From assembly GCA_019022495.1 (NCBI GenBank), contig JAFEKR010000009.1, positions 1,798,001-1,862,000 on the forward strand: a DNA stretch of 64,000 bases, written 5' to 3'. The number at the start of each line of letters is the position of its first letter. The first letter of the stretch is position 1. This document shows positions 11,969 to 22,298 of this stretch, one piece after another. The translations under genes were made by a program, and so were the position numbers. A model generated the notes under the pieces. That model was not told the origin of the DNA. It saw only the letters and a program-made list of their open reading frames with translations, and did not search any database. The stretch comes from Epichloe hybrida. Lineage: Eukaryota > Ascomycota > Sordariomycetes > Hypocreales > Clavicipitaceae.

Positions 11969-13259
11969 TGTTGCTGTAGCGTTGTAATGTAATGGACGGG
12001 ATGCAATCAAATAGAAGGCGGGTCGTCTTTGATCTCTCTGCTTCCAATGCACATGACATGGCTCGTCTACGTGGTGAAATTTTCCCCTTTCTTCAAATCA
12101 TTTCCCGGACTGAAGAGGAAGGGAGGCTCTGCTGGGCTTGGTCCAGTCCCGTTGTGGATGACGCGGGCGCGGGAATCCCACCAATAACAAGTGCTGACAT
12201 GAGACGGCCAAGTAGGCACCGATCTTGTGAGTCCTTGTTGATTTCCAAGCCCCGATGAAATTGAGAAGTTGGAGCCAATTACTCGGACCCAAAAAGAGGC
12301 GGAAAGCTGGGCGACGTCTGGTCCGGCAACGCCGAAGTCATCACGACAAGGTTTGACTCACTTCATTGCAATTGACATCGTTGTTGAGTTTGCAGTCAGT
12401 GCCGGGCAAAAAAAAAAAAAAAATTTGACTGCCCGCGTCACTCGTCGCATCTGCATGTGGCACGAGTAATTCATCCTCCCCCTCGCATCGCATCGCCGCC
12501 CCGTCCGTCCAGTCTGCAGGGTCCGCCCGCGCCCATGTATGTAGTGTACCGAATGACCCGGTCATCATTCCACGTAGGCCGGGCTTGTCGGGTCCGGGCG
12601 GGCAACTCGAGCCGGGGGGGGTTTTTTTCTATTTTTGTAATAAAGATTGCCCGAGATGAGGTTTGCCTGGGGGGCTTCGCCCGTGGGGCGTGACAACGCG
12701 GCGCAGGCTAACTAGTGTTGCCGGCATTTGCCTCGCATTTGCATCGCCACGGGCCAGAGCCGTCAAGTCAAAAGGACGTCATGGCATGGCGAGAAGAAGA
12801 ATCTATTTTCAGTAGGATTGCTTTGCCATCATCATGCATCTATCTGCTCATCTGCTGGAATGGATCGTGATTTTGGAAGGGGGATGGATGGGCTTGTTCT
12901 TCAGGAAATGACCAAGGGACAGGACAGGTTGGTAACTTATTACAGACAGACACGGTTTCGCCGTCACAAGGCCAGTTGATTGGATGGCGGTGCCTGCCTG
13001 GCCCTAAGGAGAGGAAGAAAAAAAGGGCTGAGCAGGAGGAGCAAAGGCAGGCAAATCGCGTGAGATAAGCAAGGCACCAATTGCGAGGTCGTTGGAGATC
13101 GATTAAGAAACATGTGGGCCAGGGACACCAGACCAGGGCCGCCCCTGTTCAGGGTCTGACCGACTTGGGGGGCCGGGAAAGAGAAGAATCGCTCAGCCCT
13201 ACGGGTGACTAATTTGTCGTAAGATTGAGTCAATCCATGAACCATGAATCCATGAATCC

Positions 13260-13303
<44 letters not shown>

Positions 13304-13327
13304 CCCTGGGGGGGGGGGGGGGGGGGG
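13260..13327. repeat. (ATG)n microsatellite followed by a G20 homopolymer
   Basis: About 14.7 copies of ATG span 13260-13303. Five bases of CCCT-type spacer follow, then an uninterrupted run of 20 G at 13308-13327. Just before it is a short GAATCCAT duplication. Confidence 0.9.
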
Positions 13328-13509
13328 CGCGCCGGCCGTCAGAGGACAAGGCCGCCTGGCGAGTCCAAGCTCGTGGGGGCCAACTCGGGAAGGACTTCGA
13401 AGGAGAGACAAGTCTGTCTGCCTGCTCGTCTATTATGACTGTAGCCAAGTTGTAAGACGAGGTGAGAATGATGTGATGGCAAAGACAATACAATACGGTA
13501 CTGAATGAA

Positions 13510-13517
13510 TATATAAG
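13510..13517 (+). promoter_or_regulatory. TATA box of the 37-codon ORF
   Basis: TATATAAG lies about 230 bp upstream of the ATG at 13748. The sequence that follows (about 13545-13747) has the CA- and CT-rich look of the leader of a strongly expressed fungal gene, with CTTCTTCGAACAAC and TCTCAAA just before the ATG. Assigning the box to this ORF is an inference. Confidence 0.6.
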
Positions 13518-13624
13518 TCGAGATGGACTCGTCTGGTGATAACATCCTGCCTCTAGAGAACAAGCTCATCTGCATTCTACACAAATTCACCACTCGCAAC
13601 CATTGACAAGCACTACAAGTACAC

Positions 13625-13657
13625 ATCGCATCGCATCGCATCGCATCGCATCGCATC
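13625..13657 (+). repeat. (ATCGC)n pentanucleotide repeat in a transcript leader
   Basis: Six to seven tandem copies of ATCGC or CATCG lie in the presumed 5' untranslated region of the small ORF. Confidence 0.85.
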
Positions 13658-13747
13658 TACAAACCTCAACTGCCCGATATCTCAAATTCCCACCTCAATT
13701 TCCACCCCCCACCTTCTTCGAACAACTTCTTCAAAGCTCATCTCAAA

Positions 13748-13861
13748 ATGGCCTCCTCCACCCTCGACGCCCAGCTCATCAACGCCGGCCGCTCAGGCTA
13801 CAACATCGTCAGCGGCGCACCAGGCACGCAGCCCCCCCCTAGCAACGACGACTCTCGCTAG
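13748..13861 (+). CDS. Small 37-residue protein with strong promoter and leader
   Basis: ATG at 13748 (context CTCAAAATGGCC, near-ideal for fungi) opens 37 codons ending in TAG at 13859-13861. The peptide begins MASSTLDAQLINAGRSGYN, continues with IVSGAPGTQPPPSNDDSR, and has no signal peptide or membrane segment. Codons are strongly biased to C-ending forms (GCC, TCC, CTC, ATC, AAC), as in highly expressed fungal genes. A TATA box lies at 13510 with a long CT-rich leader between. No splice signal extends the frame. I do not recognise a family, and a role cannot be inferred. The frame is too short for most annotation thresholds. It may instead be a translated leader peptide or part of a long noncoding transcript. 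Confidence 0.55.
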   Translation: MASSTLDAQLINAGRSGYNIVSGAPGTQPPPSNDDSR

Positions 13862-14299
13862 ACACGGCACGTCAGTAGCATCAAAGACTCGCAAAATCAT
13901 TGTACATCACGGGAATAGAAGGTTTTCCTTTGTCGAAGCATGCCCCCCGGCGCTATAGAGCCGGGCTGATCACGAGTGGCAACACTTTCTTCTCCTTTGT
14001 CGGGCACGCCTCTGGCCGAAAGATTTGGCGTTGCTGCATGTCAAATACACTGGAAATACACAAACCATAGATAGAACAAAGTCGACAAGAGCAGATCGGA
14101 GACTTGGAATAGACACGGAGACGGGGATAGAAAAACTGCATTTGGAATAGATATGGACTTCGAAGTCGGGGCGTGAACTGGTTGCTTGAATTTTTCATAG
14201 AATAGAGCCTGTGCTGGACGCAGAATATACACATCTCCATCCCCCTAACAATACTGCCGCAACGAAGCCGCTTCCTCGGTGTTACTGTGTACTCATAAA
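13862..14299. other. Convergent 3' region between the small ORF and Mss1
   Basis: This stretch holds the 3' untranslated sequences of two converging genes. I see no coding frame, structured RNA or repeat in it. Confidence 0.5.
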
Positions 14300-16094
14300 T
14301 CATTTGCCCACGCAAAATCTACAATGTTAGCTTCACAACTGTATCAGAAGCCATGAAAGATAAGGCTTACTTTTCAAACACGACCCCCAGCACATCCTCC
14401 ACATCGCCCGCCTCGCCCTTTCCCGTAATACGCGCCAGACAATCCGCCGCGTACCGTAGATACTCTGCCGCCAGCACGATGTCGACATCGACCCCCTCGT
14501 CCTCTGGCCGCGCCTCGTCCAGGAATTCCTCCAGATGACCCCGGCACTTGGCGAGCAGCTGGCGTTGCCGCTCCGTCACGCCCAGCAGGTCCCGCATTTC
14601 AGGGGGCATGTCGGTCATTTCAGAAAAGGATGCCGTCAAGGCCTGGATGACGTCCTGGATGCCGCTGTCTCGTGTGGCGACGTCGTCTTTGCACGAAATG
14701 CAGATGGGCTTGCCTGCAAATGAGGGATGTGATTGGCTAACGGACCGGCGAAACTGGGCGAGCAGGTCGCCCAACGTATCTTCATCAACGGCATCTCGCT
14801 TGTTCACCACCAAGATAGCCTCCAGGGCACCCGTAGCGAGATCGAGCGTCTCCTTGTCGAAAAGGATATATGGTTTCGCTCCACCCGCGCCATCCCTCTC
14901 CACAGAGGCCAGCACCACGATGAGATCCGACTCGACCGCCTTCTTCCTCGCTCGTCGAATCCCCTCCTCCTCCACAGCTCCAATGTCGACATGGCCGTCG
15001 CCACGGGATCGGAACCCCGCCGTGTCCGCAAACGAGCACAGATACCCTCGAATATCAAGACTTGCCTCGACAACGTCTCTCGTCGTGCCGGCTTCTCCAG
15101 ACACGATCGACGCCTCTCTGCCGACGATGATGTTCATCAGTGAGCTCTTGCCTACGTTGGGCGGACCCACCAGCGCGATGCGGACTCCCTTTCGCAGCAG
15201 CTCACTCCTTTGCCCGCCAATCTCATGGACATGAATCCCGTCCAGAATCCTGCTGACCTGTCCTGCCACGTTGTCCAACAGCTCTGATTGCGACTCATCA
15301 AAGTGCTGATCCTCCGAAAAATCAATGAGGGCTTCGATCTCACCCCGTGCTTGGAGCAGCTGCTCTCTCCAACCCTCGTACGTTCGTCCCAGAGCGCCGG
15401 AGTTGCCGCGCACAGCTGCCCGACGTTGCTGCTCCGTCTCTGCATCGAGCGTGTCGCCCAGTGACTCGATCTGCGCCAGGTCAAGACGGCCATTGATAAA
15501 GGCGCGCTTGGTGAACTCGCCGGGCTCGGCGTAGCGCGGGGGTGAAGTGGTTGGGCATTGTGGTATGGCGGAGAGGACCGCTTTCACCGTGGCTGGCCCG
15601 CCGTGCACATGCAGCTCGAGGACGTCCTCGCCAGTGGCTGTCTTGGGACAGGGGAAGTAGAGGAGGAGGGCCTCGGAGTCTAATACGTTGGGGTGAGCGC
15701 TGGAGTTTGGATGGAAAATAGTGCGGATGGTGGCCCGTCTCGGCTTCGGAGGCTGTGTGTCGGGACATAGAGCTCGGTAGATCTGTGTCTGATTAGCCGA
15801 GGGTCCAGAAATTGACACGACGGGCGTGCGTACCTGAAGACACGATGGACCAGATATGCGTATCACAGCGATGCCGGCTCGCCCCTGGGCTGTGGAAAGA
15901 GCATAGATGGTATCTCCGATTGCGGGAAAGCCGCGAGGGTCGTCGTCTTGTCTAGGGGCGAGGGCGAGACTGGCAGGTTTGGCATGCTGCAGTCGCCGCC
16001 GCACCCTGTGCACCTGCTCATGCCATGGAGAAGCGCGGCTCACTGCAAATGAACTAAATCGTGTGCCTCTGAAGAAAAGGCTGCGTTTGATCAT
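14300..16094 (-). CDS. mss1: Mitochondrial tRNA modification GTPase Mss1/MnmE, two exons
   Basis: With Mto1/GidA, this GTPase modifies the wobble uridine of mitochondrial tRNAs (5-carboxymethylaminomethyl type). Exon 1 is 16094-14371 and exon 2 is 14318-14300, joined in phase 2 across a 52-nt intron (GTAAGC, branch CTAAC, TGTAG). The protein is 580 residues. Residues 1-60 are basic and poor in acidic residues, like a mitochondrial presequence. The MnmE N-terminal fold starts at DTIYALSTAQGRAGIAVIRI, with VLELHVHGGPATVKAVL and EPGEFTKRAF. The G domain shows G1 GPPNVGKSS (about residue 309), G2 GTTRD, G3 DTAG and G4 NKRD. The tiny last exon supplies FCVGK-stop, the family's conserved C-terminal C(I/V)GK. 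It diverges from the proteasome gene, with 294 bp between the two ATGs. Confidence 0.95.
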
Positions 16095-16388
16095 CGGCGT
16101 AGCTCAATTGGCTGGCATGCATCCGATGAGATGAGTCTGGCCTCATGGAAAAGTTGCATTGGAGATTCTGCCAAAAGCGCAGGCGGTGAGGCGAGGCATC
16201 CACGGCATCCACTCCTACCCAGCCATGACAGCTTGCGCGACGACGACGACGAAGCTAGAGGGCTGCCTTAAACCCGATCGTTCATTCGAGCTTGCTTCCT
16301 CCGATCAGTTGGCATACCACCGCACCCAAACGTCCTCCGTCCTCCAACGACAAGCAACCGACTGAGCCCCCCCTCAGCTACCCTCATC

Positions 16389-17369
16389 ATGTTCAGAAAC
16401 AATTACGACAACGATTCCGTCACATTGTACGCGCCGATTCCAACACAAACTTCCTCTCCATCTCCCCCAGAGCTTCGACCCATGTGCAGAGAGCTTAGCT
16501 TCCTCGCCGAGCGGGAATTGCATGCTAACGCCATCAATTAGCTCGCCACAAGGCAGGATCTTTCAGATCGAATACGCCGCCGAGGCAGTGAAGCAAGGTT
16601 CCGTTGTCGTCGGCATCGTCAGCAAAACGCACGCTGTCCTCTGTGCCGTCAAGGCGAGTAGTCATCCCGCATCACCGACTCTCCGCCACTTCACGCGCAA
16701 TGAGCTGCTAACCGAGCGTAATTGTAGAGAAACGCCGAAGAATTATCATCCTACCAAAAGAAGCTGTTCTCCGTCGACGAACATGCTGGCATCGCCATTG
16801 CCGGCCTCACATCAGATGCCCGCGTTCTCTCCAACTTTATGAAGCAGCAGTGTCTCAGTCACCGCCTTACCTACGGCCGCGCCATCCCTATCCGCTCCCT
16901 CGTCGACATGATTGGTGACAAGGCCCAGACCAACACGCAAGTATACGGAAAGCGACCGTACGGTGTGGGCCTGCTGATTGCAGGTGTGGACGAGAAGGGC
17001 CCTCACTTGTTCGAGTTCCAGCCCTCCGGTATGACGGAAGAGATGGTGGCGTTTGCCATTGGCGCTCGAAGCCAAATGGCCAGAACGTATCTTGAGCGTA
17101 ACGTGGATGCTTTTGCCGACTGCTCGAGGGAGGAGTTGGTCCAGCATGGCCTGAAGGCTCTGAGAGAGAGCTTGGTACAGGACAAGGAGCTGACTGTTGA
17201 GAACACGTCGGTTGGTCTGGTCGGTGTGCAGGGCGAGGGAAAGAAGGACATCGAGCCGTTCAAGCTGTATGAGGAGTTTGAGGTCAAGCAGTGGATTGAT
17301 AGCGTGAGCGAGAGCTCAGGAGGTGGCGAGGGCGAGGGCGAGGGCCAGAGTATGGAGGTCGACAGCTAA
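16389..17369 (+). CDS. pre5: 20S proteasome alpha subunit, Pre5/PSMA1 type, three exons
   Basis: This is a structural alpha-ring subunit of the 20S proteasome core. Exons are 16389-16426, 16542-16653 and 16728-17369, giving 263 residues. Exon 1 encodes [12 protein letters not shown] and splits the next codon. Exon 2 resumes with [20 protein letters not shown], the proteasome alpha signature. Intron 1 is GTACGC...TTAG with CTAAC. Intron 2 begins with GCGAGT, a GC-AG intron, because only that donor keeps [14 protein letters not shown] in frame; its branch point is CTAAC. The rest is standard ([27 protein letters not shown]). The tail after 245 is a GEGEG repeat and an acidic end, typical of fungal orthologues. 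In yeast nomenclature this is alpha6 (Pre5). Confidence 0.95.
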
Positions 17370-17705
17370 ATGGACATAGGGCCAGGGGGGCAAGAAGGAC
17401 AGGAGAGCTAGATCATGTATAATTACAGAGCTACCCGCTGCTAGAAGCGGCACATTGCGGTCTCGACATGAATGACCAACAAGAGTTACAAAGACGGCCT
17501 TCGCCAGGAACGCTTGACGAAATGAGGGGATGGTGATTAAACTAATATGTTTGTATTCGCAGGTGATTCCTATTTGTGCGATATCTCTAGTTTCTTCGTG
17601 CCCACACAAAACCCACGCTGGCGTGAACGAGGTTCACATCACATCATGAATCGGCCCCGAGCATCTATGCACTCTAACATGAACTTTGCCCGTAAATATC
17701 GCTCT
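17370..17705. other. Convergent 3' region between Pre5 and the LOG-family gene
   Basis: This 336-bp region separates two converging stop codons. I see no coding frame, repeat or structured RNA; it should contain both polyadenylation regions. Confidence 0.5.
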
Positions 17706-18523
17706 CTATTGATTTCCCCACTGGAGTTTGAATGTAGCCTCAGAGACTCTGTAGTCCCGCAATGCCCTGACGGCGCCCTCTGCGTCGGTTGCTGATGCTA
17801 CAATGTTTTCATTGCCGGGCTTCACGAAGCCTTGCTCGGAAGCCTTGTTTACCCACTGGACGATGCCGTCCCAGTACCCTTCAATGTTGAGCAAGCAGAT
17901 GCCCTTGGTGTGGATGCCCAGCTGGTTCCAGGTGATGACTTCGAAAACTTCCTCCATGGTGCCGTAGCCGCCGCTCAAGCCAATGAAGCCGCTTCCGGGC
18001 CCGCCCTTGAAGACATCCTCGGCCATCAACTTCTTGCGGGTGTGCATGTCCTTGACGACTGTGGTGCGGCCATACGTAGACTCGGTGGGCACGACTTGGT
18101 TGTTGTAGTTGACGGTTTGATAGGTTTCGTCTCGCTCATATCTCACCAAGGCTTCGGGGATGATGCCATGAACGGAATCAGGGCCGTTGATGGAGCAAAC
18201 GGTCTTTGCGACCTCGCCCATGAGGCCGACCGTGCCACCCCCGTAGACTGAGTGTGAGTGTGTTTTTGTTAGTTTCGAATCAACAAAAAAAAAAACAATT
18301 AATGGCACGGGCAAAACCTACCCAAGTCAATGTTGTTCTCGGCCATGGCTCTGCCCAGCTGCCGCGCTGCCTCCATGTGCGCGGGACTTGCTCCACTGCT
18401 AGAGCCGCAAAAGACGCAGATTTTGGCCCGAGGCGCATTGTCACTGATGTTGGTGTTGGTGATGGTGTTGGTTCCATTGGTGTTGACGCCATTCTGGCCC
18501 GCGATGGGTGTGTTGGAAGACAT
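17706..18523 (-). CDS. LOG-family protein (cytokinin riboside 5'-monophosphate phosphoribohydrolase-like)
   Basis: Exons 18523-18322 and 18247-17706 join in phase 1 across a 74-nt intron (GTAGGT...CTCAG), giving 247 residues. The fold is a Rossmann-like LOG/'lysine decarboxylase-like' domain: KICVFCGSSSGASP (about 34-47), then DLVYGGGTVGLMG spanning the junction, and the nucleotide-binding motif GGYGTMEEVFEVITW. The usual PGGxGTxxE motif reads SGGYGTMEE here, with Ser in place of Pro; the Gly, Thr and Glu residues are kept, so activity is plausible. Known members release the free base from nucleoside 5'-monophosphates. No isopentenyltransferase gene lies nearby, so a cytokinin role cannot be claimed. 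The N-terminal 30 residues are Asn/Thr-rich and probably disordered. Confidence 0.9.
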
Positions 18524-19300
18524 GGTGGCTAGCTAGCTGCGTTATGGTAAAAGGTCTAACGACTCAAGTTTTCTGTCTGCGCTGGACGTTGATAAAAGGT
18601 GGTCCAGCGGGGTTCCAGCGGGTCTGTCCTTGAAGATAATGTAATCATGATCTCGATGTGAAAAGAGAGTGCCCGGCAAGAGGTTGAAGTAAGAAGTTGC
18701 GGTCCAACGGAGGGTCCACGGCCAGGTCCAAACGGCAAAGTCGCCGTCTAGCGAAGTGGGGAGGTCAGGTGGCACATTGATGATGTGGATGACACAGCAT
18801 TCTGACGCCTTGATGACGGTCCAGTTGTCCATCCAGGTGTCATGGTGTCATCGACAAGTCGTACGCTTTGGGTTTGTTTGCCTTGAATGATAAAAGGCGG
18901 ACGGCTGTTGTCGACGGTCCTCCCAAGCCTGCATTGACCTCATTTGAACGAAACGTGGCCCAATACACACTGTTGTAGAACCTTGAGATATCAGGCATCA
19001 AGCATCCATCATTTGCTCGAGGTTGACGCGCATGACTGTGTTTTAGTCATCCCGTAATAATGAGCAGATGTGCAACATACTTTCTCCTATGAAGCACATA
19101 CTTCAGGTGAATCCATTCTCTGTCACCATATTTTGAGATGCTCATCAGCGGCGGGGAAGTCAATTCGAGCTCCCCGGCCCTGTCCTTGCGCATCAACTCG
19201 TCTCCTTGTCATTTGATCGTTGAATTGTCCTTTAAATCATTGCATCGTGTGATGAAGCCCGCCTGCTCATGTTAACCTCTGTTTTCCATATCCCCTCTGC
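18524..19300. other. Gene-free stretch upstream of the LOG-family gene
   Basis: This stretch holds the LOG-gene promoter. An open minus-strand frame of 96 codons at 18542-18832 has no recognisable domain and no coding signal I trust. Nothing else stands out before the gene relic that starts near 19300. Confidence 0.4.
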
Positions 19301-19970
19301 CCTGCGCCTAAATAGAACCCTTACACGACTCCCGTTTCCACCCTTGGCAATCGTCTCCAAGAACTTGGCCAGCTTCTCGCCCCCCTCTGGCGTAATTGAA
19401 TTATAGTTTGAGGCATGAGTACCTCGGATAGAATTTTGTTTTTTTGAGGTCTCAACCCCAACACCGTTGCCTCTTCAAGAAACACCTTTTCTGCCCCGTC
19501 GATATCACCTCCCTTGGCCATCTGCTCTTGTTGGGATGCGTGGCACGCAGCTTCTGGATAACCTGACCGGCAACGTATACTCTAAATCGAGACGTGATTA
19601 GCATTCGTAAAGCATCGGGGACCTAAGAGGTACTCGCCCAAAAATTCTCAGCGCACAGTGTTATACAAGCTATTGTTCTTGGCGATCATATTCGTACCGC
19701 AAAACAACAGGCGATTGAGGCGAGCCCAATGTTCGCATCAGCGTCGCCGAAGGCTGCGGAATCAGACTCTTCTTAATAATGACGCCTGTGATGCCAGCAA
19801 AGCCCAGGTGCTTTTGTGCGCCGAAGAAGCGGGACGTCAAGGAAGGCCTCGTTGATGATGGTGGTGATGGTGGTGATGGTGGTGAGCTCGGAGCGATGCG
19901 ACTGCTCTTGCTCTGCATCCAGTGACATGGTAGTACGGACGTACAGTGGGTGTAGTTCCCTGTTGTGGCG
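19300..19970 (-). pseudogene. Decayed multi-exon gene of unknown family
   Basis: Read on the minus strand, blocks of protein-like sequence follow one another in different frames. From upstream to downstream: HLGFAGITGVIIKKSLIPQP (about 19800), LNRLLFCGTNMIAKNNSLYN then TVR, a stop, EFLGE (about 19650), an intron-like gap with a GTACCT donor and GATTTAG acceptor, YVAGQVIQKLRATHPN (about 19560), QMAKGGDIDGAEKVFLEEAT (about 19515), and ITPEGGEKLAKFLETIAKGG (about 19380). Keeping these in one protein needs about three frame changes and one stop readthrough. At least one junction (RATHPN to QEQMAKGG) is explained by a single missing C. I do not recognise the family. It looks like a gene broken by small indels, or a region of poor assembly; chance is less likely because every block has balanced composition. 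Confidence 0.45.
19853..19883 (+). repeat. (GATGGTGGT)n imperfect trinucleotide repeat
   Basis: Tandem GATGATGGTGGTGATGGTGG words lie within the decayed gene. On the minus strand this reads as a Thr/Ile-rich run. Confidence 0.6.
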
Positions 19971-20185
19971 GGACCGCCGGAAAGCACCCCCCCCCCCCCT
20001 GCTTCTGCCTTCGTGGCGTGGCACTGGGCAGCTTCCAATGAATGGATCTCAACGGTTCCAGACTGTGGATGCCAACAGCACAGCGAGGCGAAATCTCCAA
20101 TCCCTTCCGCGCGTTGGTTCCAGCAAGCCCATCGACATTGCGCCGCCAACAACATCGGACTCCCTCTTCCCGACAAGTCGACATC

Positions 20186-22298
20186 ATGTCTGGCGTTGAT
20201 CAAATCACCCGCCAGCCCGAGGGCGCGCCGCCGCCGCAGCAACAGCAGCAAGGAAGTGTACGTAGTATGATGGGAATGCCTCCCGCTGTTTGATCGGCGG
20301 ACACCAGACTGATTCGGCTCGTGATCATAGGGCTTCAACTTTCAAAAGCTACTCATTGGCGGTGTCGTCTACCTGGGTCTCAACATGGGCCTCTCGTACT
20401 TCCTGAGCAAAGATCAACGAGGCGTCTCAACGACCGACCCCGATACTGGCAAGCCCATCACCGTGGCCTCCAATCCGGGGGATATTCCCGCATTTGAGTT
20501 CCGCCCCAAGCAGCTCGATGAAGGTGCACTGTATCATCAAATCCCCCACAAGATTGCGCCAATCTGGCCCCAGGACAGTCATGTGGACATCATGGTCACT
20601 CTTTCTCCGTCGTTCAACCCAATGCCCATCTCGGAGACCCCGCCGGAGTATCTGGTGCTTCAGGAGAAGGACTTCAACATGGGAAACAGCTCAGAGAAGC
20701 GCACCATAGATACCAAGTTCACCGTCCCGAAAGCCGTTCAGAACAATGGAACCCTTTGGGGCCATTTTTATGTCGGCCTCACCGGCAGTACCTTGGACCC
20801 TTATCAGCCTGGCTACGATACCGCCCGGGCTTTTCATTTTACGTACCCTTTGACTCAGTACCTGCCAAAAAAGAAGATTGCCAAGACGAGAAACCTGCTG
20901 GATTCTCGAAAAGAGGAGCAGGACATCCAGGTCGAAGAGGAACCCTCGGGCCCCATCATCAACAGCCACTATCACCCCAATGCGAGCTTTTCTTTTGTCT
21001 CCGCCATGGGTGTGAAGGAGTTTAACCAGATCCACCCTGCAGTCAAACATTACCTTCGCCTTGAAGCTACTGGTGCCCGTGATGGCAGTGGTCAGAATGG
21101 CTGGTACTGTAAGTCGGACGAAACTCAACTCGCCGTGTCTTTCTTTGTATGTGAAGCTGACTGACTCTGTAGACCCCATCTTGTACATCAACACCTTTTG
21201 GCAACTCAACAGTCACATGATGATACTTAACGAGACGGTCAAAGAATTACCATTGCACATTGATCTGACCAACATGGCCATGTGGAAGTTCAGCACCATT
21301 GCCTCGATTGACTTGAATTCCAAGGAAAACCCCACAAAGCTGCGTTTGGCCAAACCCTGCCTACTGGTGGTGACGGTTCCGAGATTGAAATGGTCAAGGA
21401 GGTCTTGATTGACACAAACCCAATCTTGCTCGGCATTACCATTTTTGTCAGCATTGCCCATATCATTCTGGAGACACTGGCGTTTGGCTCCGACATTGCC
21501 CATTACCGCAAGAAGAAGGACAACGTTGGCATTTCAGTCCGTTCCATCCTGGCCAACGTCTTCATGCAGACCATCATCTTCCTGTATCTCCTTGATAACT
21601 CACAGAACACGAGCTGGATGATCCTGGGTTCCCAGGTCGTAGGCATCGTAATTGAGTTCTGGAAGGTCACCACTGTGGTGAATGTGCGTTTCCGTCCAGC
21701 ACCTCCCGGATCTTTGCTGCCGTACACAATCGTCTTTGAGGACAAGCACAAGCTCACCGAGACCGAGGAGAAGACCAAGGAGTACGACGAAATTGCCTTC
21801 AAGTACATGTACATTGTGGCAGTGCCTCTCTTGGCCGCGTACGGCATTTACTCGCTGATTTACGAGTCTCACAAATCCTGGTACTCATTCATCATCACCA
21901 CACTCGTTGGGTCGGTGTATGCCTATGGTTTCCTCATGATGGTGCCCTCGTTGTACATCAACTACCGTTTGAAGAGTGTGGCGCACATGCCATCCAAGGC
22001 CATGTTGTACAAGTTCCTCAACACCTTCATTGACGACTTGTTTGCCTTCACCATCAAGATGCCCACCCTCCATCGCCTCGCTACGCTTCGTGACGACGTA
22101 ATTTTTTTCGTTTATCTGTACCAGCGCTGGGCCTACAAGACGGACTACACCCGTGTAAACGAGTTTGGCCAGGGCGGTGATAATGAGGAGACCTTACTGA
22201 AGAAGGAAGCCGACACTGTCGAGGACAAGCAGGCCAATGTCAAGCCCGAGGCCAAGACAACTGGCACGAATGTTGGCAACGCGACCAAGAGAAAGTAG
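20186..22298 (+). CDS. CLPTM1-family transmembrane protein, three exons, apparent frameshift
   Basis: Exons are 20186-20257, 20331-21108 and 21173-22298 (GTACGT...ATAG; GTAAGT...GTAG). The expected length is about 658 residues. Family members are ER/Golgi multi-pass proteins; animal CLPTM1 retains GABA-A receptors in the ER and CLPTM1L acts as a GPI-precursor scramblase, while the fungal role is uncertain. Features are a short Gln-rich N terminus, a membrane segment (GFNFQKLLIGGVVYLGLNMG), a large lumenal domain (NSHYHPNASFSFV, YPILYINTFWQLN), and five C-terminal membrane helices with FLNTFIDDLFAFTIKMP and DDVIFFVYLYQRW. In exon 3 the frame breaks at a CCCC run (21330-21333). Before it the frame gives SIDLNSKENPTK; after it the good frame (GGDGSEIEMVKEVLIDTNP) is shifted by one base. 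Either one C is missing from the sequence or the allele is broken. No intron can explain it. Confidence 0.88.

Larger units (their letters stand above)
11969..13747. other. Gene-free stretch upstream of the small ORF
   Basis: This 1.8-kb stretch contains an A15 run (about 12407-12421), an (ATG)n microsatellite (13260-13303), a G20 run (13308-13327), a (TCGCA)n repeat and the TATA box of the small gene. Open frames here are short and overlapping, and I accept none as coding. The length and the promoter elements at its right end suggest an extended upstream regulatory region. Confidence 0.5.

Noticed and set aside
16088..16160. tRNA gene suggested by TAGCTCAATTGG (A-box-like)
   Set aside because: No B box (GGTTCGANNCC) follows at the right distance and no cloverleaf can be drawn.
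18542..18832. 96-codon minus-strand frame upstream of the LOG gene
   Set aside because: No recognised motif, no supporting promoter or codon bias, and it overlaps the likely promoter.
21290..21400. An intron to explain the CLPTM1 frame change
   Set aside because: No donor and acceptor pair is present and the interval between good frames is far shorter than any intron in this window.
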